DNA of 34,211 bases from Burkholderiaceae bacterium (GCA_022702125.1 JAKOND010000126.1:1-34211), one strand, 5' to 3'; counted from the stretch's first letter, positions 17,665 to 26,078 are shown. Notes: generated by a model from the sequence alone, not told the origin. Numbers and translations are program-made.

Positions 17665-19410
17665 ATGCGTGACTCCTTCAAACTCCGCAGCGTCGCGCTG
17701 CTCGCGGCTGCGCTGGTTTCGGGCTGCGGCGGCGGTGGCGGGAGCTCCGGTACTCCGGCCAATGCGGCCGGCACCGCCGCGGGTTCGACCTCGGGCACCG
17801 GTGCCGGGACCACCGCTCCCGCAGCCGTCGTGGCGTCCGATCTGATCCTGTCCGTGGACAAGGCGGCGCTCGCCAACAGCGGGGCGGAAGTCTCGACCCT
17901 GACCGTCACCGCGGTGGACGCCGCGCGCAATGCGGTCGCCGGCGCTCCGGTATCGGTCGCGGTGGATGGAAACGCCGTCTTCACGCCGACCTCCGGCACG
18001 GCCGTGACCGGCACCGACGGGAAATTCTCCGGAACGATCGCGATCGGCAGCGACAAGAGCGACCGGCTGCTGCGCTACAAGGTGACGTCGGGTTCCATCA
18101 CCAAGACCGGAACGGTCAGCGTCGCCGGATCGGTCCTGTCGCTCGGGACGGTGCCCAACGTGGTGCAGCCCAGCCAGGCCACCGTGTTCAGCGCGACAGT
18201 CAAGGATTCTGCAGGCAACGGCATCGCCGGCATCGCGGTCAACGCCAGCGGCGTGCCGAACACCACCCTCGCTCCGGGTGTCACCAACGCGTCGGGCGTG
18301 GCGACTTTCCGCTTCAACGCGCCTGCGAGCGACGGCAACTATCCGATCAGCGTGGATGCGAGCGGTGTCTCGGGGACATACGCCCTGCGTGTCACGACCC
18401 CTGGCAGCACGGCCATTCCCAATGCCGTTTCTGCCGTGAGGGCGGCGAGCCTCATCGCCACGCCCGTGGTGGTCGGCGCCAACACGTCCGGCTCCACGGC
18501 CAACCAGTCGGAGATTCGGGCATTGTTCCTGACCGACGCCAACGTGCCGCTCGCCAATGTGCGCGTGCGTTTCAGGATCGTCAGCTCCGCGCTGCCGGGC
18601 GAATCCCTGACCATGGGCAGCACGGTCGTCTACAGCGACGCCTCCGGCTATGCGAAGACCGGATACGTCGCGCCGACCACCAGCAGCCCCAACAGCGGCG
18701 TCGTCATCCGGGCCTGCTATGCGTTGAACGATGACCCGGTCACGGATTGCCTGAACGCGGACGCCACCACCGAGCCGGCGCAGTCGGTGAAGACCGCGTT
18801 GACGGCGACGGCCAATCCTGTCGCGTTGACCATCGGTTCCGACAACGTCATCGAGAAAAGCGCCAGCGGAATTTCCTACGTGAAGAAATTCGAGATCCAG
18901 GCGGTGAATGCCGCGGGCAATTACGCGGCCAACGTGCCCCTGTCGGCGGTGGTGGACATCCAGGGCTACTGGAAGGGACCGACGATGGTGCCGAGCCTCG
19001 CGAGCCGGGAAATACAGGATATCTACGACAGCACCGGGAAGCTCGCCTACAAGTGGTGCCCGAACGAGGACATCAATCGCAACGGCGTGCTGGAGATCAA
19101 CCAAGGCGTCAGCGAAGATACCAACAAGGACGGTTTCCTGACGCCTCGGCAATCCGACGTGGCGATCGGTTTCGTGAACAGTAACCGCACCGACGCCAAC
19201 GGACTGGCGACCCTGCAGTTGCAGTACCCGCAGAACACGGCCACCTGGTTGCGCGTGAAGATCACCGTGACGGCCGGGGTCAGCGGTTCCGAAGGCGCGG
19301 CGACTTACGTCTATCATTTGACCCCCGCGAAAGTGGACGTCGACGCCGGGAACGGCGCTTTCCTGATGCCGCTCTACGGAAGAACACTCGACTGCACAGT
19401 CAAGGACTGA
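17665..19410 (+). CDS. Ig-like repeat lipoprotein with calcium-type loops
   Basis: This is a 581-residue predicted lipoprotein. The lipobox L-V-S-G-C (Cys21) is followed by a Gly/Ser/Thr/Ala linker to about residue 55. Several repeats resembling bacterial Ig-like (Big_1/invasin-type) domains follow, marked by phrases such as D-A-A-R-N-A-V-A-G-A-P-V and N-A-S-G-V-A-T-F. Near the end, D469-I-N-R-N-G and D485-T-N-K-D-G look like EF-hand or dockerin-style calcium loops. It lies between pilQ (60 bases) and aroK (2 bases), so it is probably co-transcribed, but its third-position G/C bias looks weaker than its neighbours'. A role as a surface adhesin or pilus accessory is inference only. The ribosome site is weak. 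Confidence 0.8.
   Translation: MRDSFKLRSVALLAAALVSGCGGGGGSSGTPANAAGTAAGSTSGTGAGTTAPAAVVASDLILSVDKAALANSGAEVSTLTVTAVDAARNAVAGAPVSVAVDGNAVFTPTSGTAVTGTDGKFSGTIAIGSDKSDRLLRYKVTSGSITKTGTVSVAGSVLSLGTVPNVVQPSQATVFSATVKDSAGNGIAGIAVNASGVPNTTLAPGVTNASGVATFRFNAPASDGNYPISVDASGVSGTYALRVTTPGSTAIPNAVSAVRAASLIATPVVVGANTSGSTANQSEIRALFLTDANVPLANVRVRFRIVSSALPGESLTMGSTVVYSDASGYAKTGYVAPTTSSPNSGVVIRACYALNDDPVTDCLNADATTEPAQSVKTALTATANPVALTIGSDNVIEKSASGISYVKKFEIQAVNAAGNYAANVPLSAVVDIQGYWKGPTMVPSLASREIQDIYDSTGKLAYKWCPNEDINRNGVLEINQGVSEDTNKDGFLTPRQSDVAIGFVNSNRTDANGLATLQLQYPQNTATWLRVKITVTAGVSGSEGAATYVYHLTPAKVDVDAGNGAFLMPLYGRTLDCTVKD
19402..19406 (+). promoter_or_regulatory. ribosome binding site that sets the aroK CTG start
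   Basis: AAGGA at 19402-19406 lies six bases before CTG 19413, inside the last codons of the preceding lipoprotein gene. No ATG, GTG or TTG in the aroK frame lies between at least 19320 and the P-loop codons, so this site points to CTG as the start. Confidence 0.6.
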
Positions 19411-19412
19411 CC

Positions 19413-20018
19413 CTGACGAATCCTCCGACCATCATCCTCGTCGGCCTCCCCGGCTCCGGAAAATCCACCATCGGCCGCCAGCTGGCGCGGCGGTTGCAGC
19501 TGCCGTTCGTCGATTCGGACCATGTGGTGGAGCAGCGCATCGGCTGCGCCATCCGCAGCTTCTTCGAGCGCGAGGGGGAGGACCGTTTCCGGGACATCGA
19601 GGAGGCGGTGATCGACGACCTGACCGCCTCGCATCCCGGCGTGATGGCGACCGGCGGCGGCGTGGTGCTGCGGCCGGGCAACCGGGAGCGGATGCGGTCG
19701 CGCGGGCATGTGGTCTACCTGCGCTCGTCGCCCGAGGAGCTGGCGCGGCGGCTGCGGCACGACACCCAGCGGCCGCTGCTGCAGGTGGCCGATCCGCTGG
19801 CCCGGCTGCGCGACCTGCACACCGCGCGCGATCCGCTCTACCGGGACGCGGCGCATTTCGTGGCCGAGGCGGCGCGCACCTCGGTGCCGGCCATGGTGCG
19901 GATGGTGAGCATGCAGCTCGAGCTCGCCGGGCTGGCGGTCGCCACGGATGCGGTGGATGCGCCGGACGCGCCGGCGGCCGGCCCGGCCCGGGGCACGCCG
20001 CCCGGCCACCGCCGCTGA
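19413..20018 (+). CDS. aroK: shikimate kinase
   Basis: This enzyme phosphorylates shikimate with ATP, the fifth step of the chorismate pathway. The P-loop G-L-P-G-S-G-K-S-T lies at residues 11-19. The shikimate-binding Asp is in F-V-D-S-D, and the [15 protein letters not shown] and R-P-L-L motifs follow in order. The first in-frame ATG/GTG/TTG, a TTG at 19494, lies after the P-loop and would give a dead enzyme. CTG at 19413 gives [11 protein letters not shown], close in length to known N termini. It has AAGGA at 6-base spacing and starts two bases past the upstream stop. The length is 201 residues with an Ala/Pro-rich C-terminal tail. Confidence 0.9.
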   Translation: MTNPPTIILVGLPGSGKSTIGRQLARRLQLPFVDSDHVVEQRIGCAIRSFFEREGEDRFRDIEEAVIDDLTASHPGVMATGGGVVLRPGNRERMRSRGHVVYLRSSPEELARRLRHDTQRPLLQVADPLARLRDLHTARDPLYRDAAHFVAEAARTSVPAMVRMVSMQLELAGLAVATDAVDAPDAPAAGPARGTPPGHRR

Positions 20019-20044
20019 GGCCATCGGGCGCGCAGGCCTTCCCC

Positions 20045-20050
20045 TACACT
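20045..20050 (+). promoter_or_regulatory. -10-like box abutting aroB
   Basis: TACACT at 20045-20050 ends eight bases before the aroB ATG at 20059. If used, the transcript would begin within about two bases of the start codon. It would be an internal promoter of the pil-aro operon. No -35 was recognised. Confidence 0.3.
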
Positions 20051-20058
20051 GTCGCGCC

Positions 20059-21237
20059 ATGCAGACCCTGTCCCCGTCCTCTCCCGAATCCCGGTCGCCC
20101 GCCGCGGTCGCGCAGCCCGCGGCAGCGGCGCGCACCGTCGCCATCGACCTGGGCGACCGCAGCTATCCGATCCGCATCGGCACCGGGCTGCTGGGCGATG
20201 CGGCCACCTATGCCGGCCTGCCGCGCGCGACCGCGGCGCTGATCGTCACCAACACCACCGTCGGCCCGCTGTACGCCGGCCGCCTGCGCGCCGCGCTGGC
20301 GCCGCACCACCGCGACGTCCATGTGGTCGAGCTGCCCGACGGCGAGGCCTACAAGGACTGGGCGACGCTCAACCGCATCTTCGACGCGCTGCTGGGCCAC
20401 GGCTGCGACCGGCGCACGGTGCTCTACGCCCTGGGCGGCGGCGTGGTCGGCGACATGACCGGCTTCGCGGCGGCCAGCTACATGCGCGGCGTGCCTTTCG
20501 TGCAGGTGCCGACCACGCTGCTGGCGCAGGTGGATTCGTCGGTCGGCGGCAAGACGGCCATCAACCATCCGCTGGGCAAGAACATGGTCGGCGCGTTCTA
20601 CCAGCCGCACCTGGTGGTCTGCGACCTCGGCACCATCGCCACCCTGCCGCCGCGCGAGGTGAGCGCCGGCCTGGCCGAGATCGTCAAGTACGGCCCGATC
20701 GCCGACATGGCGTTCATGGGCTGGCTGGAAGAGAACATGGAGGCGCTGCGCGCCGGCGACCCCGCCGCGCTGGCCCATGCGGTGCACCGCAGCTGCGAGA
20801 TCAAGGCCGCGGTGGTCGGCCAGGACGAGCGCGAGGCGGGCCTGCGCGCCATCCTCAACTTCGGCCACACCTTCGGCCACGCGATCGAGTCCGGCCTGGG
20901 CTACGGCGCCTGGCTGCACGGCGAGGGCGTCGGCGCCGGCATGGTGATGGCGGCGACCCTGTCGCAGCGTCTGGGCCTGGTGGACGCGGCCTTCGTGGAC
21001 CGGCTGACCGCGCTGGTGGCGCGCGCCGGGCTGCCGACCGCCGGGCCGCGCATCGACGCCGGGGACAACGCCGGCCGCTACCTGCGGCTGATGCGGCTGG
21101 ACAAGAAGTCCGAGGCCGGCGACATCCGCTTCGTGCTGATCGACGGCCCGGGCCGGGCGGTGGTGCGGGGCGCGCCCGACGCGCTGGTGCGCGAGGTGGT
21201 GGAGGCCTGCTGCGCACGGGCACCCGTCGCGGCCTGA
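20059..21237 (+). CDS. aroB: 3-dehydroquinate synthase
   Basis: This NAD- and metal-dependent enzyme converts DAHP to 3-dehydroquinate, the second step of the chorismate pathway. The cofactor region [11 protein letters not shown] lies at about 127-137. It is followed by [16 protein letters not shown] and N-H-P-L-G-K-N-M. Metal-binding His residues are in [11 protein letters not shown] and L-H-G-E-G-V. The 392 residues include an Ala/Pro/Ser-rich leader of about 30 before the conserved fold. The ATG at 20059 is chosen; no good ribosome site precedes it, and a -10-like box sits just upstream. It follows aroK in the usual order. Confidence 0.96.
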   Translation: MQTLSPSSPESRSPAAVAQPAAAARTVAIDLGDRSYPIRIGTGLLGDAATYAGLPRATAALIVTNTTVGPLYAGRLRAALAPHHRDVHVVELPDGEAYKDWATLNRIFDALLGHGCDRRTVLYALGGGVVGDMTGFAAASYMRGVPFVQVPTTLLAQVDSSVGGKTAINHPLGKNMVGAFYQPHLVVCDLGTIATLPPREVSAGLAEIVKYGPIADMAFMGWLEENMEALRAGDPAALAHAVHRSCEIKAAVVGQDEREAGLRAILNFGHTFGHAIESGLGYGAWLHGEGVGAGMVMAATLSQRLGLVDAAFVDRLTALVARAGLPTAGPRIDAGDNAGRYLRLMRLDKKSEAGDIRFVLIDGPGRAVVRGAPDALVREVVEACCARAPVAA

Positions 21238-21239
21238 GT

Positions 21240-21269
21240 GCTATCCGAACGATAGCTGGAAATGCAGGC
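21240..21269 (+). repeat. dispersed intergenic element, copy B, with perfect hairpin
   Basis: GCTATC (21240-21245), five bases, then GATAGC (21251-21256) form a perfect 6-base stem three bases past the aroB stop. The 30-base unit matches 22 positions of copy A at 7622-7651, including the shared ending GCTGGAA and CAGGC. The ATG at 21262 lies inside it. Confidence 0.5.
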
Positions 21270-21294
21270 GGAACCAAGGCGATCCCCGGTATCG

Positions 21295-22503
21295 ATGCCT
21301 GAGGAAACCACCGCCTCCCGGCCCATCGCCGGCCGGGCGCCCTACGCCAGCGACCCGGCCCGCACCCGGGGCCGGCGCTACCCGGAAACGCCTGCGCCGA
21401 CGCGCACCGACTACCAGCGCGACCGCGACCGCATCGTGCATTCCACCGCCTTCCGGCGGCTGGTCTACAAGACGCAGGTATTCCTCAACCACGAGGGCGA
21501 CCTGTTCCGCACCCGGCTGACGCATTCGCTGGAGGTGGCGCAGCTCGGCCGCTCCATCGCCCGGCCGCTCGGGCTGGACGAGGACCTGGTCGAGGCCGTG
21601 GCCCTGGCGCACGACCTGGGCCACACCCCGTTCGGCCATGCGGGCCAGGACGCGCTCGACGCCTGCATGCAGGGCCACGGCGGCTTCGAGCACAACCTGC
21701 AGAGCCTGCGCATCGTCGACACCCTCGAAGAGCGCTATCCGCAGTACGACGGCCTGAACCTGACCTTCGAAGCCCGCGAGGGCATCCTCAAGCACTGCTC
21801 GCGCGCGCATGCCGAGGCCCTGGAAAGCGCCGAGCCCGGCGGGGTGGGGCGCCGCTTCCTCGACCGCACCCAGCCCTCGCTCGAAGCGCAGCTGTGCAAC
21901 CTGGCCGACGAGATCGCCTACAACGCCCACGACATCGACGACGGCGTGCGCTCGGGCCTGATCACCCTGGCCCAGGTGGCCGAGGTGCCGCTGTTCGAGC
22001 GCTTCCGGCGCGAGGCGCTGGAGGCGCATCCGTCGCTCGGTGCCCGGTCCCAGCAGCGCCGGCTGCTGTACGAGGCCATCCGCCGCATGCTCAGCGCCCA
22101 GGTCTACGACGTGATCGACGCCACCCGCGCCGCGCTGGCCGCGGCCGGCTGCGACAGCCCCGAGGCGGTGCGCCGGTCGCCGCCCCTGCTGCGCTTCAGC
22201 GCGGCGATGCGGGCCGAATCGACCGCGCTCAAGCGTTTCCTGTTCAAGAACCTCTACCGCCACCCGCAGGTGATGGAGACCACCGGCCACGCCCGCACCG
22301 TGGTGCAGGAACTGTTCGACGCCTACCGCGCGGCGCCGCAGGAGATGCAGGCCGACTTCGCCGCGCGGGCGGCGGTGCCGCCGGACGCGGCCGGCACGGG
22401 CCGCAGCGCCGAGCGCGCCGTGGCCGACTACATCGCCGGCATGACCGACCGCTTCGCGGTCCGCGAGCACGAGCGGCTGACCGGCCGCCGCCTGCTCGCC
22501 TAG
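21295..22503 (+). CDS. dgt: deoxyguanosinetriphosphate triphosphohydrolase-like protein
   Basis: This HD-superfamily enzyme hydrolyses dNTPs to deoxynucleoside and triphosphate. Metal-binding motifs are visible: T-H-S-L-E-V-A-Q (His77), A-L-A-H-D-L-G-H-T-P-F-G-H (His106-Asp107), and L-A-D-E-I-A-Y-N-A-H-D-I-D-D later. The start region D-Y-Q-R-D-R-D-R-I-V-H-S-T-A-F-R-R-L is diagnostic. Two starts are possible. ATG 21262 adds 11 residues but falls inside a repeated intergenic element, so ATG 21295 (402 residues) is favoured; neither has a strong ribosome site. It ends the pilM-to-dgt run. Whether it acts on dGTP specifically cannot be told from sequence. Confidence 0.93.
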   Translation: MPEETTASRPIAGRAPYASDPARTRGRRYPETPAPTRTDYQRDRDRIVHSTAFRRLVYKTQVFLNHEGDLFRTRLTHSLEVAQLGRSIARPLGLDEDLVEAVALAHDLGHTPFGHAGQDALDACMQGHGGFEHNLQSLRIVDTLEERYPQYDGLNLTFEAREGILKHCSRAHAEALESAEPGGVGRRFLDRTQPSLEAQLCNLADEIAYNAHDIDDGVRSGLITLAQVAEVPLFERFRREALEAHPSLGARSQQRRLLYEAIRRMLSAQVYDVIDATRAALAAAGCDSPEAVRRSPPLLRFSAAMRAESTALKRFLFKNLYRHPQVMETTGHARTVVQELFDAYRAAPQEMQADFAARAAVPPDAAGTGRSAERAVADYIAGMTDRFAVREHERLTGRRLLA

Positions 22504-22663
22504 GCCCCGCGCCGGACCGGGAGCGCCGGGCCGCGCAGCGCTGTCAGCTTCTGGGATGACGGCGCACGGCCGCGCGCCGGCGTACCGTGCGGGGACGTGC
22601 CGGCCCCCCGCGGCCGAAGGCACGGGCCCTCGCGAACGAACCGCCCCTCCCCGGAGACGATCC

Positions 22664-24316
22664 ATGTCCTTCCCCACCATCCGACTGTCCGCCGCCGCCC
22701 TGGCCGCGGCCGCGCTGTGCGCCTGCGGCGGCGGCGCCACCCTCCCGGCGCTGCCGACCACCTCCGCCCTGCGGGGCGAGTGCGAAGCGCTCGCCGGGTT
22801 CCGGCTCGCCGACACCACGCTGACCAGCGCGACGGCCGCGCAGGGCACCGTGGTCAACGGCGTCGCGCTGCCGGCCCACTGCGTGGTGCAGGGCCGCATG
22901 AACCCCCGCACCGGCGTGGACGGCAAGGCCTACTACATCGGCTTCGAGATGCGCCTGCCCAAGACCTGGAACGGGCGCTTCGCCTTCCAGGGCGGCGGCG
23001 GCAACGACGGCGTGGTGCGCGCGGCGATCGGCGCGCTGGCCGGCAACGAGGCCTCCTCGGCGGCGCTGCAGACCAGCGCGCTCGCCAAGGGCTACGCGGT
23101 GGTCACCACCGATGCCGGCCACCAGGTGACGGACGCCAGCTTCGGCCTCGATCCGCAGGCGCGCATCGACCACGCCTACGCCTCCTACGACAAGGTGACG
23201 GTGGCCGCCAAGGCGCTGATCGGCCAGGCCTACGGCCGGGGGCCCGACCGCTCGTACTTCGTCGGCTGCTCGGGCGGCGGGCGGCAGGCGCTGCTGTTCC
23301 CGCAGCGCTTCCCGGATTATTTCGACGGCGTGGCGGCCAACGCGCCGGCGATCAAGGTCGCCAAGGAGGCCTCGGTCGCCTCGACCTGGAACGTCCTGAC
23401 CTACACCGCCATCGCGCCCCGGGACGCCGGCGGCCGGCCCGTCCTCAGCCGGGCCTTCTCGAGCCAGGACCTCGCGCTGGTCTCGGACGCCGTCGTGCGG
23501 CAGTGCGACGCGCTCGACGGCGCGGCCGACGGCATCATCGGCGTCAATCCCTCGGCCTGCGGCTTCGATCCCGCGGTGCTGCAGTGCACCGGCGCGAAGA
23601 ACGACGCCTGCCTCTCGGGCGATCAGGTCGCGGCGCTGAAGAAGGACTTCGGCGGGCCGAAGGATTCCGCCGGCCGGTCCCTCTACGCGAGCTGGCCGTG
23701 GGACAGCGGCATCAAGGGCGCCGACTGGCGCAACTGGCGGCTCGGCACCTCGACCACCGCCACGCCCAATGCCCGCAACTACACGCTCATCGCCACCGAC
23801 GCGATGCCGAAGGAGTTCTTCACCCCGCCCGCGCCCGCCTTCGACATCTTCACCTTCAATTTCGACACCGATCCGGCCCGCATGGACGCCTACGCGGCGA
23901 TCTACCACACCACCTCGACCGACGTCGGCGCGTTCCGCGGCCGGGGCGGCAAGATGCTGATCGTCCACGGCACCAGCGACCCGATCTTCTCGGCCAACGA
24001 CTCGATCGACTACTACCAGCGACTCGAAGCCGCCCAGGGCGGCGGCGCCGCGACCCGGGACTTCGCGCGGCTCTACCTGGTGCCGGGCATGAACCACTGC
24101 TCCGCCTCGGGCGGCCCCGCGACCGACGTCTACGACGCCCTCACGCCGCTGGCCGACTGGGTGGAACAGGGCATCGCGCCGGACCGCATCGTCGCCCGGG
24201 CCGCCGCGACCGCGCCCTGGCCCGGCCGGACGCGACCGCTGTGCCCGTACCCGCAGGTGGCCCGCTACAACGGCAGCGGCAGCCTGGAGGACGCGTCCAG
24301 CTTCGCCTGCCGGTAG
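22664..24316 (+). CDS. tannase/feruloyl-esterase family lipoprotein
   Basis: This is an alpha/beta hydrolase of the tannase family, whose members cleave esters of plant phenolic acids or related compounds. The nucleophile lies in G-C-S-G-G-G-R-Q (Ser203), the acid in H-G-T-S-D-P (Asp439) and the base in M-N-H-C (His478). Cys202 and Cys479 flank the Ser and His and match the family's characteristic disulfide (C-S...D...H-C). The signal peptide ends L-C-A-C-G-G-G, a lipobox-like site, suggesting a lipid-anchored periplasmic or surface enzyme. The ATG at 22664 has GGAGA at 22653-22657 with 6-base spacing. The length is 550 residues. The substrate is unknown. The 160 bases upstream show no clear promoter. 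Confidence 0.88.
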   Translation: MSFPTIRLSAAALAAAALCACGGGATLPALPTTSALRGECEALAGFRLADTTLTSATAAQGTVVNGVALPAHCVVQGRMNPRTGVDGKAYYIGFEMRLPKTWNGRFAFQGGGGNDGVVRAAIGALAGNEASSAALQTSALAKGYAVVTTDAGHQVTDASFGLDPQARIDHAYASYDKVTVAAKALIGQAYGRGPDRSYFVGCSGGGRQALLFPQRFPDYFDGVAANAPAIKVAKEASVASTWNVLTYTAIAPRDAGGRPVLSRAFSSQDLALVSDAVVRQCDALDGAADGIIGVNPSACGFDPAVLQCTGAKNDACLSGDQVAALKKDFGGPKDSAGRSLYASWPWDSGIKGADWRNWRLGTSTTATPNARNYTLIATDAMPKEFFTPPAPAFDIFTFNFDTDPARMDAYAAIYHTTSTDVGAFRGRGGKMLIVHGTSDPIFSANDSIDYYQRLEAAQGGGAATRDFARLYLVPGMNHCSASGGPATDVYDALTPLADWVEQGIAPDRIVARAAATAPWPGRTRPLCPYPQVARYNGSGSLEDASSFACR

Positions 24317-24328
24317 GCGCGGCGGGCC

Positions 24329-24358
24329 GCCGGCGGGGCGGGGCGGGCGCCCGCCGGC
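24329..24358. terminator. GC-rich inverted repeat after tannase gene
   Basis: The arms G-C-C-G-G-C-G-G-G (24329-24337) and C-C-C-G-C-C-G-G-C (24350-24358) pair perfectly over a 12-base loop. A competing 14-base perfect palindrome lies at 24342-24355. No U tract follows, so the terminator role is uncertain. Confidence 0.35.
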
Positions 24359-24395
24359 CAATACCCGCGCCGCGGGCGCAGCGCGGCCCGGCCGA

Positions 24396-24401
24396 TAGAA
24401 T
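24396..24401 (+). promoter_or_regulatory. -10 element just before the DUF1415 gene
   Basis: TAGAAT at 24396-24401 ends 10 bases before the ATG at 24412, so the leader would be only about 3-4 bases. No ribosome site is present in that interval, which supports leaderless translation. Confidence 0.45.
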
Positions 24402-24411
24402 CCGCCCTCCC

Positions 24412-25065
24412 ATGAACCGACCCCGCCCCCGTCCCGCGCGCCCCGCGCCGCCCCCCGCCGTGGAGCGCCCGCCGGTCGCCGCGGCCGACGCCATCGCCGA
24501 CACCCGCACCTGGCTCGAACGCGCGGTGATCGGGCTGAACCTCTGCCCCTTCGCCAAGGCCGTCCACGCGCGCGGCCAGGTCCACTACGCGACCACCGAC
24601 GCGCGCGACGACGCGGGCCTCCTGGAGGCGCTGGCCGACGAGCTGCGCGCCCTGGCCGCCTGCGACCCCGCCATCCGCGACACCACGCTGCTGGTCGCCA
24701 CCGCCGGCCTGCGCGATTTCCTCGACTTCGCCGCGCTGCTGCGCCGGGCCGACGCGCTGCTGGCCGAGATGGGGCTCGACGGCGTGCTGCAGATCGCGAG
24801 CTTCCATCCCGATTTCCAGTTCGCCGGCAGCGACCCCGCCGACATCGCCAACGCCACCAACCGCGCGCCGCATCCCACGCTGCACCTGCTGCGCGAGGCG
24901 AGCATCGACCGCGCCGTCGAGGCCTATCCCGAGGCCGACGCCATCTTCGGCCGCAACATCGAACGGCTGCACGCGCTGGGCGCCGAGGGCTGGCGCGCGC
25001 TGGACGTGGGCGCCGGCTGCGGCCGCTCCGCCACGGCCGCGGCTGCCGGGGGCGCCGCCGCATGA
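24412..25065 (+). CDS. DUF1415 family protein
   Basis: This is a 217-residue soluble protein of the uncharacterised DUF1415 family, recognised by W-L-E-R-A-V-I-G-L-N-L-C-P-F-A (Cys45), S-F-H-P-D-F-Q-F near 131, and N-A-T-N-R-A-P-H-P-T-L-H-L-L-R-E at about 147-162. The conserved Cys, His and Asn residues could form an active or metal site, but no reaction is known. The first 25 residues are Arg/Pro-rich. The C terminus is an Ala/Gly-rich tail. Its stop overlaps the start of the methyltransferase gene (ATGA), so the two are co-translated. Confidence 0.85.
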   Translation: MNRPRPRPARPAPPPAVERPPVAAADAIADTRTWLERAVIGLNLCPFAKAVHARGQVHYATTDARDDAGLLEALADELRALAACDPAIRDTTLLVATAGLRDFLDFAALLRRADALLAEMGLDGVLQIASFHPDFQFAGSDPADIANATNRAPHPTLHLLREASIDRAVEAYPEADAIFGRNIERLHALGAEGWRALDVGAGCGRSATAAAAGGAAA

Positions 25066-26009
25066 AGGCCGCCCGCCAGGCCGCCGGCCGCGCCGCCGCA
25101 TCCCCGGGTGCCGCGCCGGCATCGCCGCTCGACGAGCTGCTGCAGCCGGGCCAGTCGGTCGCGCTGCTGCAGGAGCTGCACATCCTGACGCGCGACGGCC
25201 GCCTCAACCAGGACTCGCGCCGCAAGCTCAAGCAGGTGCACCACCTGTTCCAGTTCATCGAAACGCTGCTGCGCGAGCTGCCCGGCGGCGGCGAGGGCGC
25301 CACGCTGGCCGACCATGGCGCCGGCAAGTCCTACCTGGGCTTCATCGTCTACGACCTGTTCTTCCGGGCGCTCGGCAGCGGACGCATCTTCGGCATCGAG
25401 ACCCGGCCCGAGCTGGTCGCCCGGTCGCGGGAACTCGCCGCGCGTCTGGGCTTCGACCGCATGGCCTTCCTCAACCTGACGGTGGCCGAATCGGCGCAGT
25501 CGGACGCGCTGCCCGCGCGGATCGACGTGGTGACCGCGCTGCATGCCTGCGACACCGCCACCGACGACGCCATCGCCTTCGGCCTGCAGAAGCAGGCCCG
25601 CGCCTTCGCCCTGGTGCCCTGCTGCCAGGCCGAGGTGGCCGCCTGCCTGCGCCAGGGCAAGGCGCTGTCGCTGTCGCGCACGCCGCTGGCCGAGCTGTGG
25701 CGCCATCCGCTGCACACCCGCGAGCTGGGCAGCCAGATCACCAACGTGCTGCGCTGCCTGTACCTGGAAGCCAGCGGCTACCAGGTCACGGTGACCGAGC
25801 TGGTCGGCTGGGAGCACAGCATGAAGAACGAGCTGATCCTGGCGCGCCACACCGGCCAGAAGAAGCGCGCCGCCGCCCAGCGGCTGGTGGCCATCCTCGA
25901 CGAGTTCGGCCTGTCGGCGCTGCTGCCGGTGCGCTTCCCGGGCATCGCGTCGCTGGCGGCGTCCGCGCCGGCCGGCCCGTCGTCCGCCGCGGACGCGCCC
26001 GCCGCCTGA
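25062..26009 (+). CDS. class I SAM-dependent methyltransferase
   Basis: This is a cytoplasmic methyltransferase of unknown target, 315 residues. The SAM-binding loop appears as L-A-D-H-G-A-G-K-S-Y-L-G (about 82-93). The acidic ribose contact lies in F-G-I-E-T-R, and the post-strand-4 motif is L-H-A-C-D-T-A-T-D near 160. These resemble the Methyltransf_32 group (my assignment from memory). Other features are V-P-C-C-Q-A-E-V and the late W-E-H-S-M-K-N-E-L-I-L-A-R. An Ala/Arg/Pro-rich leader and an Ala-rich tail flank the fold. It overlaps the DUF1415 gene by four bases. An RNA or small-molecule substrate is equally possible. Confidence 0.82.
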   Translation: MKAARQAAGRAAASPGAAPASPLDELLQPGQSVALLQELHILTRDGRLNQDSRRKLKQVHHLFQFIETLLRELPGGGEGATLADHGAGKSYLGFIVYDLFFRALGSGRIFGIETRPELVARSRELAARLGFDRMAFLNLTVAESAQSDALPARIDVVTALHACDTATDDAIAFGLQKQARAFALVPCCQAEVAACLRQGKALSLSRTPLAELWRHPLHTRELGSQITNVLRCLYLEASGYQVTVTELVGWEHSMKNELILARHTGQKKRAAAQRLVAILDEFGLSALLPVRFPGIASLAASAPAGPSSAADAPAA

Positions 26010-26078
26010 AACCGGGTCTCGTCGGTTCCCGTCACGTCGCATGGCTAGGATGCGGCACCCCCGTGCCCGCCATCCTCC

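Noticed and set aside
15286-19317. Very long open frame antisense to pilP, pilQ and the lipoprotein gene
   Set aside because: High third-position G/C removes stop codons from the opposite strand. The translation is Arg/Gly/His/Val-rich with no family features, and the plus strand carries clear genes.
19407-19409. CTG at 19407 as the aroK start
   Set aside because: It directly abuts the AAGGA site with no spacing and overlaps the upstream stop; CTG 19413 has ideal spacing.
21262-21264. ATG as the dgt start
   Set aside because: It falls inside the dispersed intergenic element (copy B), whose copy A has no ATG at that place. It is not excluded but less likely than ATG 21295.
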